From assembly GCF_000346755.1 (NCBI RefSeq), contig NZ_ANNV01000150.1, positions 122,168 to 186,167 on the forward strand: a stretch of DNA of 64,000 bases, written 5' to 3'. Origin of the DNA: Pseudomonas sp. CBZ-4. Its GTDB lineage: Bacteria; Pseudomonadota; Gammaproteobacteria; Pseudomonadales; Pseudomonadaceae. This document shows positions 34,763-42,878 of this stretch, piece after piece. The translations under genes were made by a program, and so were the position numbers. Each line of letters begins with the position of its first letter. The stretch's first letter is position 1. The notes beneath the pieces were generated by a model. That model made no database searches, was not told the DNA's origin, and worked only from the letters and a program-made list of their open reading frames with translations.

Positions 34763-35395
34763 ATGCCCGACGATATTCACTTCTACGAACCCGCCAACGG
34801 CCACGGCCTGCCCCATGACCCGTTCAATGCCATCGTCGGCCCGCGGCCCATCGGTTGGATTTCTTCCCACGACCGTGACGGCCGCCTGAACCTGGCGCCC
34901 TACAGCTTTTTCAATGCGTTCAACTACATTCCGCCGATCATTGGCTTTTCCAGTGTCGGGCGCAAAGACAGCCTGAATAACATCGAACAGACCGGTGAGT
35001 TTGTGTGGAACCTGGCGACCCGCCCGCTGGCCGAGCAGATGAACCAGAGTTGCGCGGCGGTATCGCCTGAGGTGAACGAATTCGAACTGGCCGGGTTGAC
35101 GCCAGTGGCGTCGAAGGTCATCCAGGTGCCACGGGTCGGCGAGAGCCCGGTGTCGTTTGAATGCAAGGTGACGCAGATTATCCAGCTGCAACGGGCCGAC
35201 AAGGAGTTGGTGCCGAGTTGGCTGGTGCTGGGCGAGGTGGTGGCGGTGCATATTGCCAAGTGGTTGCTCAAGGATGGCGTCTATGACACTGCCGCCGCCG
35301 AGCCGATCTTGCGCGGTGGTGGCCCAGCGGATTACTTCCAGTTGGGCCCGGAAGCGCTGTTCAAGATGTACCGCCCAGGCGCCACAAAACCCTGA
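34763..35395 (+). CDS. Flavin reductase-like (FMN-binding split barrel) protein
   Basis: The 210-residue protein has the flavin reductase-like/DIM6-NTAB fold signatures: NAIVGPRPIGWISSHDRDGR near residue 22, NLAPYSFFNAF near residue 44, PIIGFSSVG, and TGEFVWNLATR near residue 88. Such proteins bind FMN and reduce flavins or act as small flavoprotein oxidoreductases; the partner is unknown. AGGAA lies 8 bases before the ATG. It is monocistronic, closed by a REP doublet. Confidence 0.85.
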   Translation: MPDDIHFYEPANGHGLPHDPFNAIVGPRPIGWISSHDRDGRLNLAPYSFFNAFNYIPPIIGFSSVGRKDSLNNIEQTGEFVWNLATRPLAEQMNQSCAAVSPEVNEFELAGLTPVASKVIQVPRVGESPVSFECKVTQIIQLQRADKELVPSWLVLGEVVAVHIAKWLLKDGVYDTAAAEPILRGGGPADYFQLGPEALFKMYRPGATKP

Positions 35396-35413
35396 CTGAA
35401 ATACAGTAAAAAA

Positions 35414-35502
35414 TGTGGGAGCGGGCTTGCCCGCGATAGCGGAGGGTCAGTTATCACAGCTGTGACTGACAGATCGCTATCGCGGGCAAGCCCGCTCCCA
35501 CA
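35414..35502. repeat. REP doublet
   Basis: TGTGGGAGCGGGCTTGCCCG and its complement form an inverted pair around a 40-base centre, between the convergent flavin reductase-like gene and the 81-residue orphan. Confidence 0.93.
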
Positions 35503-35522
35503 GTTTGGATCAGTGGTGTTGG

Positions 35523-35768
35523 TTAGGCTGTGGCAGGAGCCCAGGAAAGCTGGCCTTCTTCGTCAACGTCAACCAACCGCTCCAGCTGCAACGCAGCCGC
35601 ATCATCGGCATCGGACGCCGTCTTGAACTTCTGTCCATCAAGGATCTTGTGAAAACGCGGCGCGCCCATGCCATCCAGTGCCTTCACGGCGACGGCGGCG
35701 CTGTAGCCACCCTCTCCCGGCACTACGGCGGAAACGGCTTCGTGGTGGGCAAATTCTTTACGTGCCAT
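35523..35768 (-). CDS. Small conserved-looking hypothetical protein (81 residues)
   Basis: I do not recognise it. The protein begins MARKEFAHHEAVSAVVPGEG, is mixed in charge, has no membrane segment or signal peptide, and ends in an acidic stretch (LERLVDVDEEGQLS) then WAPATA. The start at 35768 has AGGAC upstream and gives the most ordinary composition; an extension to 35852 would run toward the next gene. It follows the ABM monooxygenase gene by 34 bases on the same strand, so the two may be cotranscribed. Confidence 0.65.
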   Translation of the reverse strand: MARKEFAHHEAVSAVVPGEGGYSAAVAVKALDGMGAPRFHKILDGQKFKTASDADDAAALQLERLVDVDEEGQLSWAPATA

Positions 35769-35802
35769 GTTGCAGGTCCTGGCCAATGGGAAGTCGGCCA
35801 TT

Positions 35803-36144
35803 CTAACCCGCCAGTTGCAGGTACTCACCATAGGCATGGGCGGCGGATGCATCGGTGAAGGTCTGGAAATCCATGCTGCGGATGACCATGTCGTTCAACA
35901 GCTCGGTGAAGATCATCAAGGCCGGCGAGTTGAAGTAGCCGCTCATCGCCTGCTCGCTGCTCCAGAAACCCGAGACCAGCCACACATCGGCGTCTACCTG
36001 GGACTGCTGCAACGAGAATTGCAGGCAACCCTGAGCCTGGCGGCCCGGTTCGATCAAACTGCTCAAGCGTGCACCGAGTTCGGTGCTGCACCCGCTGCGG
36101 GCGCGGATAAAGGCCATATGGCTCGCGGGAATGGGGGTGGACAT
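35803..36144 (-). CDS. Antibiotic biosynthesis monooxygenase (ABM) family protein
   Basis: The 113-residue protein resembles the ABM ferredoxin-like fold: MAFIRARSGCSTELGARLSS, then a central GCLQFSLQQSQVDADVWLVS, then FWSSEQAMSGYFNSPAL. Members oxidise aromatic or quinone-like compounds or act in detoxification; the substrate is not evident. ATG 36144 is preceded by GGGAG. It is divergent from an AraC-type regulator gene across a 328-base region that holds repeated GCAGGAT-like boxes, so control by that regulator is a reasonable inference. Confidence 0.75.
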   Translation of the reverse strand: MSTPIPASHMAFIRARSGCSTELGARLSSLIEPGRQAQGCLQFSLQQSQVDADVWLVSGFWSSEQAMSGYFNSPALMIFTELLNDMVIRSMDFQTFTDASAAHAYGEYLQLAG

Positions 36145-36472
36145 GTTCGACTCTCCCGTTGAGAAGTGATGCTCGGCAAACACTGTGGGGGCGTGTTGCC
36201 ACAGGATCAAAGATAACGGCGCGGGGCCGGGCGCGGTTAGTCGATTCCTGCCGGCTTATTGCACAATCCTGCGAGAAGCGCAGACAGGCGACCTGACCCG
36301 CTGGTTTTATGGCCGGCACAGACTCAGTGTTTCAGGCAGATGACAGGCCGCGCGCTTGCCTGATTCACGACTTATCGCAGGATCAGGCAAGGATTGTGCA
36401 GGATCGACGTAACACTTTTGCGCAACCCGCCGCTAAGCTGAGCCCATCAAAAAAGCGTGTAGAGGCCCCCTC
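36145..36472. promoter_or_regulatory. Divergent regulatory region with repeated AGGATTGTGCA/GCAGGAT boxes
   Basis: This 328-base region has no gene. TTGCACAATCCTGCGA at 36259-36274 has an inverted counterpart, AGGATTGTGCA, at 36390-36400. Further copies of the shorter GCAGGAT core occur at 36377-36383 and 36398-36404. The boxes lie on both sides, one group near each divergent gene. This is the pattern expected if the AraC-type protein controls itself and the ABM gene. Confidence 0.55.
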
Positions 36473-37402
36473 ATGTCGTCGCCTGAACATCAGCCCGTTC
36501 CCCTCGATGCCGAGATGGAAAAACAGCGCGCCGAACTGGCCAGCATCGTGCATCGGCACACCTGGGAAGACGGTTCCTACGGTACCGCGATTACCTCGCT
36601 GTACCTGAACCGCCACAATACGCCGCGCGATTTCATGCCGGTGCTGGTGGAGCCGGCCCTGTGCATCCTCGCCAGTGGCAGCAAGGAAGTACGCCTGGCC
36701 GATGAGATCTTCGCCTACGACCCGCTCAACTACCTGGTGTTCTCGGTCGCCATGCCCGTGGCCGGGCGGATTATCGACGCCACACCTGAAGACCCCAACC
36801 TGTCGGTGCGCATCAACATCGACCCCGCGCAACTCACCGCGCTGATCGCCGAGGCCGGGCCGATGGGTGTGCCGTCGCGGCCGACATCCCGTGGCATGTA
36901 CGTGGATCGCATCGACCACCAACTGCTGGACGCGGTGCTGCGCCTGACGCGCCTGCTGGATACGCCCAAAGACATCGCCATGCTCGCGCCGTTGATCAAC
37001 CGGGAGATCCTCTATCGGTTGTTGCGTGGGCCGCAGGGTTATCGGCTGTATGAAATTGCCGTGGCCAACAGTCAGAGCCATCGGGTCAGCCAGGCGATCA
37101 CCTGGTTGAATGGCAACTATGAACAACCGCTGCGCATTGACGACCTGGCCAAGGAAGTGAACCTCAGCGTCTCGACCTTGCACCACCGGTTCAAGGCGAT
37201 TACGGCGATGAGCCCGCTGCAGTATCAGAAGCAGTTGCGCTTGCAGGAAGCGCGGCGACTGATGATTGCCGAAGGGCTGGAAGCGTCGGCGGCGGGGTAT
37301 CGGGTGGGGTATGAAAGCCCGTCGCAGTTCAGCCGGGAATACAGCCGGTTGTTTGGTGCGCCGCCCCTCAGGGATTTGGCCAGGTTGCGCCAAAGCATCT
37401 GA
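36473..37402 (+). CDS. AraC-family transcriptional regulator with AraC_N cupin domain
   Basis: The 309-residue protein has an N-terminal AraC_N-type region (EPALCILASGSKEVRLADE, then FSVAMPVAGRI) and a C-terminal double helix-turn-helix: LRIDDLAKEVNLSVSTLHHRF and AAGYRVGYESPSQFSREYSR, the latter being the conserved second-helix signature. It is related to the YqhC/FtrA-like regulators that respond to aldehydes or other small molecules; the inducer is unknown. GAGG lies upstream of the ATG. Likely targets are itself and the divergent ABM gene. Confidence 0.88.
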   Translation: MSSPEHQPVPLDAEMEKQRAELASIVHRHTWEDGSYGTAITSLYLNRHNTPRDFMPVLVEPALCILASGSKEVRLADEIFAYDPLNYLVFSVAMPVAGRIIDATPEDPNLSVRINIDPAQLTALIAEAGPMGVPSRPTSRGMYVDRIDHQLLDAVLRLTRLLDTPKDIAMLAPLINREILYRLLRGPQGYRLYEIAVANSQSHRVSQAITWLNGNYEQPLRIDDLAKEVNLSVSTLHHRFKAITAMSPLQYQKQLRLQEARRLMIAEGLEASAAGYRVGYESPSQFSREYSRLFGAPPLRDLARLRQSI

Positions 37403-37436
37403 GCCAAATGCAGATCGAACGGTGGGAACTGGCTTG

Positions 37437-37540
37437 TGTGGGAGCTGGCTTGCCTGCGATAGCATCACCCTGGTCTGTCTGACACACCGAGGTACCTGCA
37501 TCGCGGGCAAGCCCGGCTCCCACACAAGCCAGCTCCCACA
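37437..37540. repeat. REP cluster with overlapping subtypes
   Basis: A CTGGC-type REP (GTGGGAGCTGGCTTGCCTGC) is followed after about 45 bases by a CGGGC-type inverted unit (ATCGCGGGCAAGCCCGGCTCC), which runs straight into another partial CTGGC-type end (AAGCCAGCTCCCACA). The 3' part looks like one REP inserted into or recombined with another. It lies between the convergent AraC and gtrS genes. Confidence 0.88.
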
Positions 37541-37556
37541 GTGGTTCGGCGTGTAT

Positions 37557-39026
37557 TCAGTCCAATCCGCGGGGTAGTTGCAAGGTCACACGCAAGCCAC
37601 CCTCACGCAAATTCTGCAAACTCACTTCCCCCCCATGACTGTGGGCAATATTGCGCGCAATCCCCAACCCCAACCCATACCCCTGCTGCTGCCCGGCCAG
37701 GCGGAAGTGCGGTTCGAACACCTGCTCCAAGCGCTGCTCCGGCACGCCCGGGCCTTCGTCATCCACATGCAGGATGAACTGCGCGCCATCGTCCTCGATG
37801 TGCAAATGGGCGTTCTGCCCGTACTTCAAGGCGTTGTCGATCAGGTTACCGATGCAGCGCTTGAGCGCCAGCGGCTTGCCCGGATACGTGGTCAGCGCGC
37901 GGCCGTGCTGGGTCACGCGGCCATTGCCGTTAGGCGCCAGGTAGGGTTCCACCAGGCAATCGAGGACGTGGTTGAGGTCCACGGGCTCGATGTTTTCGTG
38001 GATGTCGGTGTCTTTCACGCATTGCAGCGCGCCTTTGACCAGCAACTCCAATTCATCCAGGTCGCGGCCGAACTTGGCTTGCAGGTTGTCGTCTTCGAGC
38101 AATTCCACACGCAGGCGCAGGCGGGTGATCGGGGTACGCAGGTCGTGGGAAATCGCGCTGAACAATTGGCTGCGCTCGGTCAGGTAGCGGCTGATGCGTT
38201 CCCGCATGGCGTTGAAGGCGCGCCCCACTTCCTCCACTTCGCTGCCGCCGCCTTCGGCCACCGGCTCGACGTCGGCGCCCAGGGACATGTCCCGTGCGGC
38301 CCGCGCCAGGCGCTTGAGCGGGCGGCTTTGCCAGTGCACCAACAAACCGATGAACAGCAGCAGAAAGCCGCTGGTGAGCACGATAAACCACACTTGCTGG
38401 GACGGCAGGCCCTGTTCTTCAAGGCTGGTGTACGGCTCGGGCAATAGCGAGGCGATGTACAGCCATTCGCCGGGCGCGAGCTGGATCTGCGTGACCAGCA
38501 CCGGCGGGTTCACCGGTTCCAGGGTCAGTGCGTAATGCGCCCAGGAGCGTGGCAGCTCATCGAGCTTGAGGCCGGCATTGAAGATGCGCAGGTCTTCGGC
38601 GCTGACAAATTCCACCGAGATATGCACGTCGGCGCCGAGGGTCTGGCGCAGCACTTCGTCGACCGCCACCAGCACCGCCTGCTTGCGCGGGGTTTCCGGC
38701 AACACTTGCATGTCCAGCGGACGGTCGTTGAGGGTCACCACAAACCGCGTGCCGCCCATGCTGCGCAATTGGTCGAGGACCAACGGGCGATAGGCCACGG
38801 GCAACGAGCGGAAATAACTCACGCTGGCAGTCATCGAATGCGCCAGGCTGCGGGCGCTGGTGACCAGGCCTTCGAGCTGGGTGGCGCGCAATTGCGAGAC
38901 CCAGATCACGCTCGACAGCGCCTGGGCGAACAGCACCACCAGCAAGGTCAGCAGCAACATGCGCCCCAGCAAGGAGCGCGGCACCGGGAGGCGCCGGCGG
39001 CGCTCGGTCACAGGTTCAGTGGGCAT
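37557..39026 (-). CDS. gtrS: Glucose-responsive sensor histidine kinase GtrS
   Basis: The 489-residue protein has an N-terminal helix (LLGRMLLLTLLVVLFAQAL), a periplasmic sensor region, a second helix near residue 215 (WFIVLTSGFLLLFIGLLV), a HAMP domain, and a HisKA region FSAISHDLRTPITRLRL with the phosphorylated histidine. The ATPase domain has LIDNALKYG, DDEGPGVPE and GYGLGLGIAR. Context fixes the name: edd-glk-gltR-gtrS is the P. aeruginosa order, where GtrS responds to 2-ketogluconate and 6-phosphogluconate. ATG 39026 lies inside the end of gltR (11-base overlap), implying coupling; a TTG at 39035 is an alternative. Confidence 0.9.
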   Translation of the reverse strand: MPTEPVTERRRRLPVPRSLLGRMLLLTLLVVLFAQALSSVIWVSQLRATQLEGLVTSARSLAHSMTASVSYFRSLPVAYRPLVLDQLRSMGGTRFVVTLNDRPLDMQVLPETPRKQAVLVAVDEVLRQTLGADVHISVEFVSAEDLRIFNAGLKLDELPRSWAHYALTLEPVNPPVLVTQIQLAPGEWLYIASLLPEPYTSLEEQGLPSQQVWFIVLTSGFLLLFIGLLVHWQSRPLKRLARAARDMSLGADVEPVAEGGGSEVEEVGRAFNAMRERISRYLTERSQLFSAISHDLRTPITRLRLRVELLEDDNLQAKFGRDLDELELLVKGALQCVKDTDIHENIEPVDLNHVLDCLVEPYLAPNGNGRVTQHGRALTTYPGKPLALKRCIGNLIDNALKYGQNAHLHIEDDGAQFILHVDDEGPGVPEQRLEQVFEPHFRLAGQQQGYGLGLGIARNIAHSHGGEVSLQNLREGGLRVTLQLPRGLD

Positions 39027-39750
39027 TGCCGGCAACCACGCTGGCTGCCAGTTGATAACCGCTGCCGCGTACGGTGCGGATCAGCCGTGGCGGTTTTTCG
39101 GTATCGCGCAGGCGTTGGCGCAGGCGGCTGACGGCCATGTCGACGATCCGGTCCAGCGGCATCAGGTCACGGCCACGGGTGGCGTTGCCGATGGTGTCGC
39201 GGTCGAGGATCTGTTGCGGGTGGTCGAGAAACAACTTGAGCAGGGCAAAGTCGGCGCCGGAGAGGATCACTTCTTCGCCGTCGAGGTGGAACAGACGGTG
39301 GCTGATCATATCCAGGCGCCATTCATCGAACACCAGCACGTCGCTGCTGCCCCGTTGCTCCTGGCCGAACTGCGCACGGCGCAACAGCGCCTTGATCCGC
39401 GCTTGCAGCTCGCGGGGGCTGAAGGGTTTGCCGATGTAATCGTCGGCGCCCAGTTCCAGGCCGATCACGCGGTCGGTTTCGTCGGAGCTGGCGGTGAGCA
39501 TGATGATCGGCACCTGCGCCTGGCGCGGGTGCTGGCGGATCCAGCGGCAGAGGCTGAAGCCGTCTTCGTCGGGCAACATCACATCGAGGATGACCAGGTC
39601 GCACGGCGCCTCGTTCATCGCCTGGCGGAACCCCGCGCCGTCCGGCACGCCACGCACCTGGAAGCCGGCACGACTGAGGTAGGTTTGCAGCAATTCGCGG
39701 ATTTCCTGGTCGTCGTCGACGAGGAGAATGGATTTACTGATTACGCTCAC
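39016..39750 (-). CDS. gltR: Response regulator GltR (OmpR family)
   Basis: The 244-residue protein has a receiver domain with Asp56 (LDVMLPDEDGF), a conserved Lys in GKPFSPREL, and a C-terminal winged helix (RDTIGNATRGRDLMPLDR, ending with the wing RTVRGSGYQL). GltR regulates glucose transport genes (oprB and the glucose ABC transporter) in pseudomonads. The start is GTG 39750: AAGGAGG sits 5 bases before it, and longer reads give a non-homologous extension derived from a REP element. It is followed by the overlapping gtrS gene, its cognate kinase. Confidence 0.93.
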   Translation of the reverse strand: MSVISKSILLVDDDQEIRELLQTYLSRAGFQVRGVPDGAGFRQAMNEAPCDLVILDVMLPDEDGFSLCRWIRQHPRQAQVPIIMLTASSDETDRVIGLELGADDYIGKPFSPRELQARIKALLRRAQFGQEQRGSSDVLVFDEWRLDMISHRLFHLDGEEVILSGADFALLKLFLDHPQQILDRDTIGNATRGRDLMPLDRIVDMAVSRLRQRLRDTEKPPRLIRTVRGSGYQLAASVVAGNAH

Positions 39751-39786
39751 GGGGGCCTCCTTGTTGTTATGGGGTGTTCTCTCGGG

Positions 39787-39866
39787 CCTCATCGCAGGCA
39801 AGCCAGCTCCCACATGTTGACCGTGTGAACCCGATCAAGTGTGGGAGCTGGCTTGCCTGCGACAGG
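39787..39866. repeat. REP doublet between glk and gltR
   Basis: Two inverted CTGGC-type units (ATCGCAGGCAAGCCAGCTCCC and GTGGGAGCTGGCTTGCCTGC) separate glk from gltR within the same-strand cluster. It could damp read-through from edd-glk into the regulators. Confidence 0.92.
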
Positions 39867-39877
39867 GCCATCACTGC

Positions 39878-40834
39878 CTACGCAAAAGCCTGCTCCAGTG
39901 CCACACCCGCCCCAGTCAACCCGGAGTAAGGCGCCGTCACCAACCACACTGGAATACCTTTGAAATAGTCACTCATGCAGCCCTTGTCACAAAAGCTCTT
40001 GGCGAAACCACTGTTGATAAAGAAGTCGGCAAACCTCGGTATCACCCCGCCCACGATATACACACCGCCGCGCCCGCCGGTGGTCAGCACGTTGTTGCCG
40101 GCCACGCGGCCCAGCCAGATGCTGAACTGGTCCAACACTTCCATCGCCACCGGGTCGCCGGCCAGGCCTGCGGCCGTGATGGCCTCGGGCGTGTCCAGTA
40201 CCGGCGCATGCCCGTCCACCGCGCAAATCGCCCGGTACAGACGCGGCAAGCCGCCGCCACTCAAGGCGGTTTCGGCGCTGACGTGACCGATTTCCGTGTA
40301 GATGTGCTGCCACAGCTGGGTTTCCCGCGGGCTGCTCAGAGGCAAGTCGACATGGCCGCCCTCCCCCGGCAGCGCCGCAAAGCGACCGCCACCCAAGTCC
40401 AGCAGGGTGCCGACGCCCAGGCCGGTGCCCGGGCCGATCACCACGGCCGGGCGCAACGGTTCCGGCGTGCCTGCGCAGACCACACGGAATTCGTCGGGCT
40501 TGAGACGGGTCATGCCCAGGGCCATGGCCGAGAAGTCATTGACCAGCAGCAGTTCATCCACCTGCAACGTCTTGCAAAACGCGGTCTTGCTCAGGCGCCA
40601 GTGATTGTTGGTGAACTTGAATTCATCGCCACTCACCGGCCCCGCCACCGACAGGCACACCGCGCCGATGTCGCCGATGTGCAGGCCTTCTTCCTTGAGG
40701 TAAACCTTGATCGCGTCCTCAGGGCTGGCGTGATCCGCCGTGGCGTGCACGCGGATCGAATGCAGTTCCTGGTCCCGCCACAACGCAAACCGCGCGTTGG
40801 TTCCACCGATATCACCGACCAGCGCAAGCTTCAC
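39878..40834 (-). CDS. glk: Glucokinase
   Basis: The 318-residue protein belongs to the bacterial Glk (ROK-unrelated, hexokinase-fold) family. It starts with the phosphate-binding loop LVGDIGGTNARFAL, has VNDFSAMALG near residue 98 with the likely catalytic aspartate, GPGTGLGVG near residue 136, and GEGGHVDLP near residue 158. It phosphorylates cytoplasmic glucose to glucose-6-phosphate for the Entner-Doudoroff route. The GTG start overlaps the edd stop (GTGA), so it is translated with edd. The product length is typical. Confidence 0.95.
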   Translation of the reverse strand: MKLALVGDIGGTNARFALWRDQELHSIRVHATADHASPEDAIKVYLKEEGLHIGDIGAVCLSVAGPVSGDEFKFTNNHWRLSKTAFCKTLQVDELLLVNDFSAMALGMTRLKPDEFRVVCAGTPEPLRPAVVIGPGTGLGVGTLLDLGGGRFAALPGEGGHVDLPLSSPRETQLWQHIYTEIGHVSAETALSGGGLPRLYRAICAVDGHAPVLDTPEAITAAGLAGDPVAMEVLDQFSIWLGRVAGNNVLTTGGRGGVYIVGGVIPRFADFFINSGFAKSFCDKGCMSDYFKGIPVWLVTAPYSGLTGAGVALEQAFA

Positions 40835-42657
40835 TTAAGCGTCTCCAGGGCAGAGGTAAAGGCGCTGGCGCCCTGCTCTGCGGAGCTTGCGGCCAAGCGC
40901 ATAAATGCAAACAGCTCGCGACCGGCCCCCACGTTATTGCCCAACAGGCCCGTGGCAGGCGCGCGCGCTGCAAATTCTTCGGCGTCCACCTTAAGCTCCA
41001 AGGTGCCTTTCACGCCATCGACGCGAATGATATCGCCATCACGCACCCGCGCCAGTGGCCCACCGCTCTGGGCTTCGGGGTTGACGTGGATCGCGGCGGG
41101 GATCTTACCCGAGGCGCCGGACATGCGCCCGTCTGTGACCAACGCGACTTTGAAACCACGGTCCTGCAACACACCGAGGAACGGGGTCATCTTGTGCAGC
41201 TCGGGCATGCCATTGGAGCGCGGGCCCTGGAAGCGCATCACAGCAACGAAGTCTTTTTCCAGCTGGCCGGCCTTGAAGGCGTCCGCCAAATCCTGCTGAT
41301 CCTGGAACACCACCGCCGGTGCTTCGACGATTTGATGCTCAAGGGCCACGGCCGAGACCTTCATCACGCCACGCCCGAGGTTGCCTTCCATCACCCGCAG
41401 GCCGCCTTCCGGGGAGAACGCACGGGCCACCGGACGCAGGATGGTTTCGTCGAGGCTTTCGATAGGCCCGTCGCGCCAGATCAGCTCGCCGTCCACCAGG
41501 AACGGTTCCTGGGTGTAGCGGCTCAGGCCCTTGCCCGCGACGGTGTTGACGTCTTCGTGCAACAGGCCGGCTTCGAGCAGTTCGCGGATCAGGAACGACA
41601 TGCCGCCCGCCGCCTGGAAGTGGTTGATATCAGCCTTGCCGTTTGGATAGACATGGGACAGGGTCGGCACCACCTCGGAGAGGTCGGCCATGTCATCCCA
41701 GGTGAGGATGATGCCCGCCGACATGGCGATGGCCGGCATGTGCAGCGTGTGGTTGGTGGAGCCGCCCGTGGCGTTGAGGGCAATGATGGAGTTGACGATG
41801 GATTTCTCGTCGACGATCTCGCCGATCGGCGTGAAGTTGCCGCTGGCCTTGGTCAGGCGCGTGACCTGGTGCGCGGCTTCGCGGGTCAGCGCGTCACGCA
41901 GCGGCGTGTACGGGTTGACGAATGACGCGCCGGGCAAGTGCAGGCCCATCACTTCCATCAGCAACTGGTTGGTGTTGGCGGTGCCGTAGAAGGTGCAGGT
42001 GCCGGGGCTGTGGTAGGACTTCATCTCCGACTCCAGCAGCTCTTCGCGAGTCGCCTTGCCTTCGGCGTAGCGCTGGCGCACGTCGGCTTTCTGCTTGTTG
42101 GAAATGCCGGAAGGCATTGGCCCGCCGGGCACGAAGATCATCGGCAGATGGCCGTAGCGCAGCGCGCCCATCATCAGGCCGGGGACGATCTTGTCGCAGA
42201 TGCCCAGCATCAGTGCGGCGTCGAACATGTTGTGGGACAGCGCTACCGCCGTGGACATGGCGATCACTTCACGGCTGAGCAGACTCAGCTCCATGCCGGG
42301 CTCGCCTTGGGTCACGCCGTCGCACATGGCGGGGGTGCCGCCGGCGAACTGGCCGACCGAGCCGACTTCGCGCAGGGCTTTCTTGATCTGTTCGGGGAAA
42401 TGTTCGTACGGCTGGTGCGCCGAGAGCATGTCGTTATATGACGAAACAATTGCCACGTTGGCGGCATTCATCATGCGCAGGCTGTTTTTATCTTCAGTAC
42501 CGCAACCGGCCACGCCGTGGGCGAAGTTGGCGCATTGCAGCTTGCCGCGCATCGGACCGTCGCTGGCTGCGCCGCGAATGAGCGCAAGGTATGCCTCGCG
42601 GGTGGCGCGGCTGCGGGCGATAAGCCGTTCGGTGACCTCAAGAACGCGGGGATGCAT
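40831..42657 (-). CDS. edd: Phosphogluconate dehydratase (Entner-Doudoroff)
   Basis: The 608-residue enzyme converts 6-phosphogluconate to 2-keto-3-deoxy-6-phosphogluconate. Family signatures of IlvD/Edd dehydratases are visible: GICDKIVPGLMMGALRYG near residue 180, GTCTFYGTANTNQLLMEVMG near residue 217, and VALVTDGRMSGASGKIPAAI near residue 503, with Cys residues for the iron-sulfur cluster. GGAG precedes the ATG. It is divergent from gap-1 across a region with two HexR-type operators, matching the known coordinate control of edd and gap-1 in pseudomonads. Confidence 0.97.
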   Translation of the reverse strand: MHPRVLEVTERLIARSRATREAYLALIRGAASDGPMRGKLQCANFAHGVAGCGTEDKNSLRMMNAANVAIVSSYNDMLSAHQPYEHFPEQIKKALREVGSVGQFAGGTPAMCDGVTQGEPGMELSLLSREVIAMSTAVALSHNMFDAALMLGICDKIVPGLMMGALRYGHLPMIFVPGGPMPSGISNKQKADVRQRYAEGKATREELLESEMKSYHSPGTCTFYGTANTNQLLMEVMGLHLPGASFVNPYTPLRDALTREAAHQVTRLTKASGNFTPIGEIVDEKSIVNSIIALNATGGSTNHTLHMPAIAMSAGIILTWDDMADLSEVVPTLSHVYPNGKADINHFQAAGGMSFLIRELLEAGLLHEDVNTVAGKGLSRYTQEPFLVDGELIWRDGPIESLDETILRPVARAFSPEGGLRVMEGNLGRGVMKVSAVALEHQIVEAPAVVFQDQQDLADAFKAGQLEKDFVAVMRFQGPRSNGMPELHKMTPFLGVLQDRGFKVALVTDGRMSGASGKIPAAIHVNPEAQSGGPLARVRDGDIIRVDGVKGTLELKVDAEEFAARAPATGLLGNNVGAGRELFAFMRLAASSAEQGASAFTSALETLK

Positions 42658-42777
42658 GTGTAGAACTCCAGGCTAACGGATGTGGCGACCTGAGTGTCTA
42701 TGCTGATCAAACGCCCGCTACGCATGGGATGGCAGGGTGTCGTTTAAATCATCGGACCAGTTGATTCAGGTCACTCG

Positions 42778-42792
42778 TTGTAGATTGAACAA
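42778..42792. promoter_or_regulatory. HexR-type operator 1 (edd/gap-1 intergenic)
   Basis: TTGT-AGATTGA-ACAA matches the HexR consensus TTGT-N7/8-ACAA exactly. It lies 121 bases upstream of edd and 87 upstream of gap-1. HexR releases its sites when bound to 2-keto-3-deoxy-6-phosphogluconate, the product of Edd. Confidence 0.8.
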
Positions 42793-42839
42793 AATATTGC
42801 CACTAAAAAGGCTTGTTTTCTATTTTTATGCGAATAATC

Positions 42840-42854
42840 TTGTAATTCTTACAA
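42840..42854. promoter_or_regulatory. HexR-type operator 2 (proximal to gap-1)
   Basis: TTGT-AATTCTT-ACAA is a second exact match to TTGT-N7-ACAA, ending 24 bases before the gap-1 start codon. Its closeness to the ribosome site suggests it blocks gap-1 transcription initiation or early elongation. Confidence 0.82.
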
Positions 42855-42878
42855 CAAATCGACGACAGGCACTCTCCA

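Noticed and set aside
33743..35502. Repeated palindromes as a CRISPR array
   Set aside because: The repeats are REP pairs scattered between genes, not direct repeats with uniform spacers, and no cas genes are present.
36145..36210. Extension of the ABM gene to a start at 36210
   Set aside because: The ATG at 36144 has a good ribosome site and gives the family-like N-terminus; the upstream residues are not family-like.
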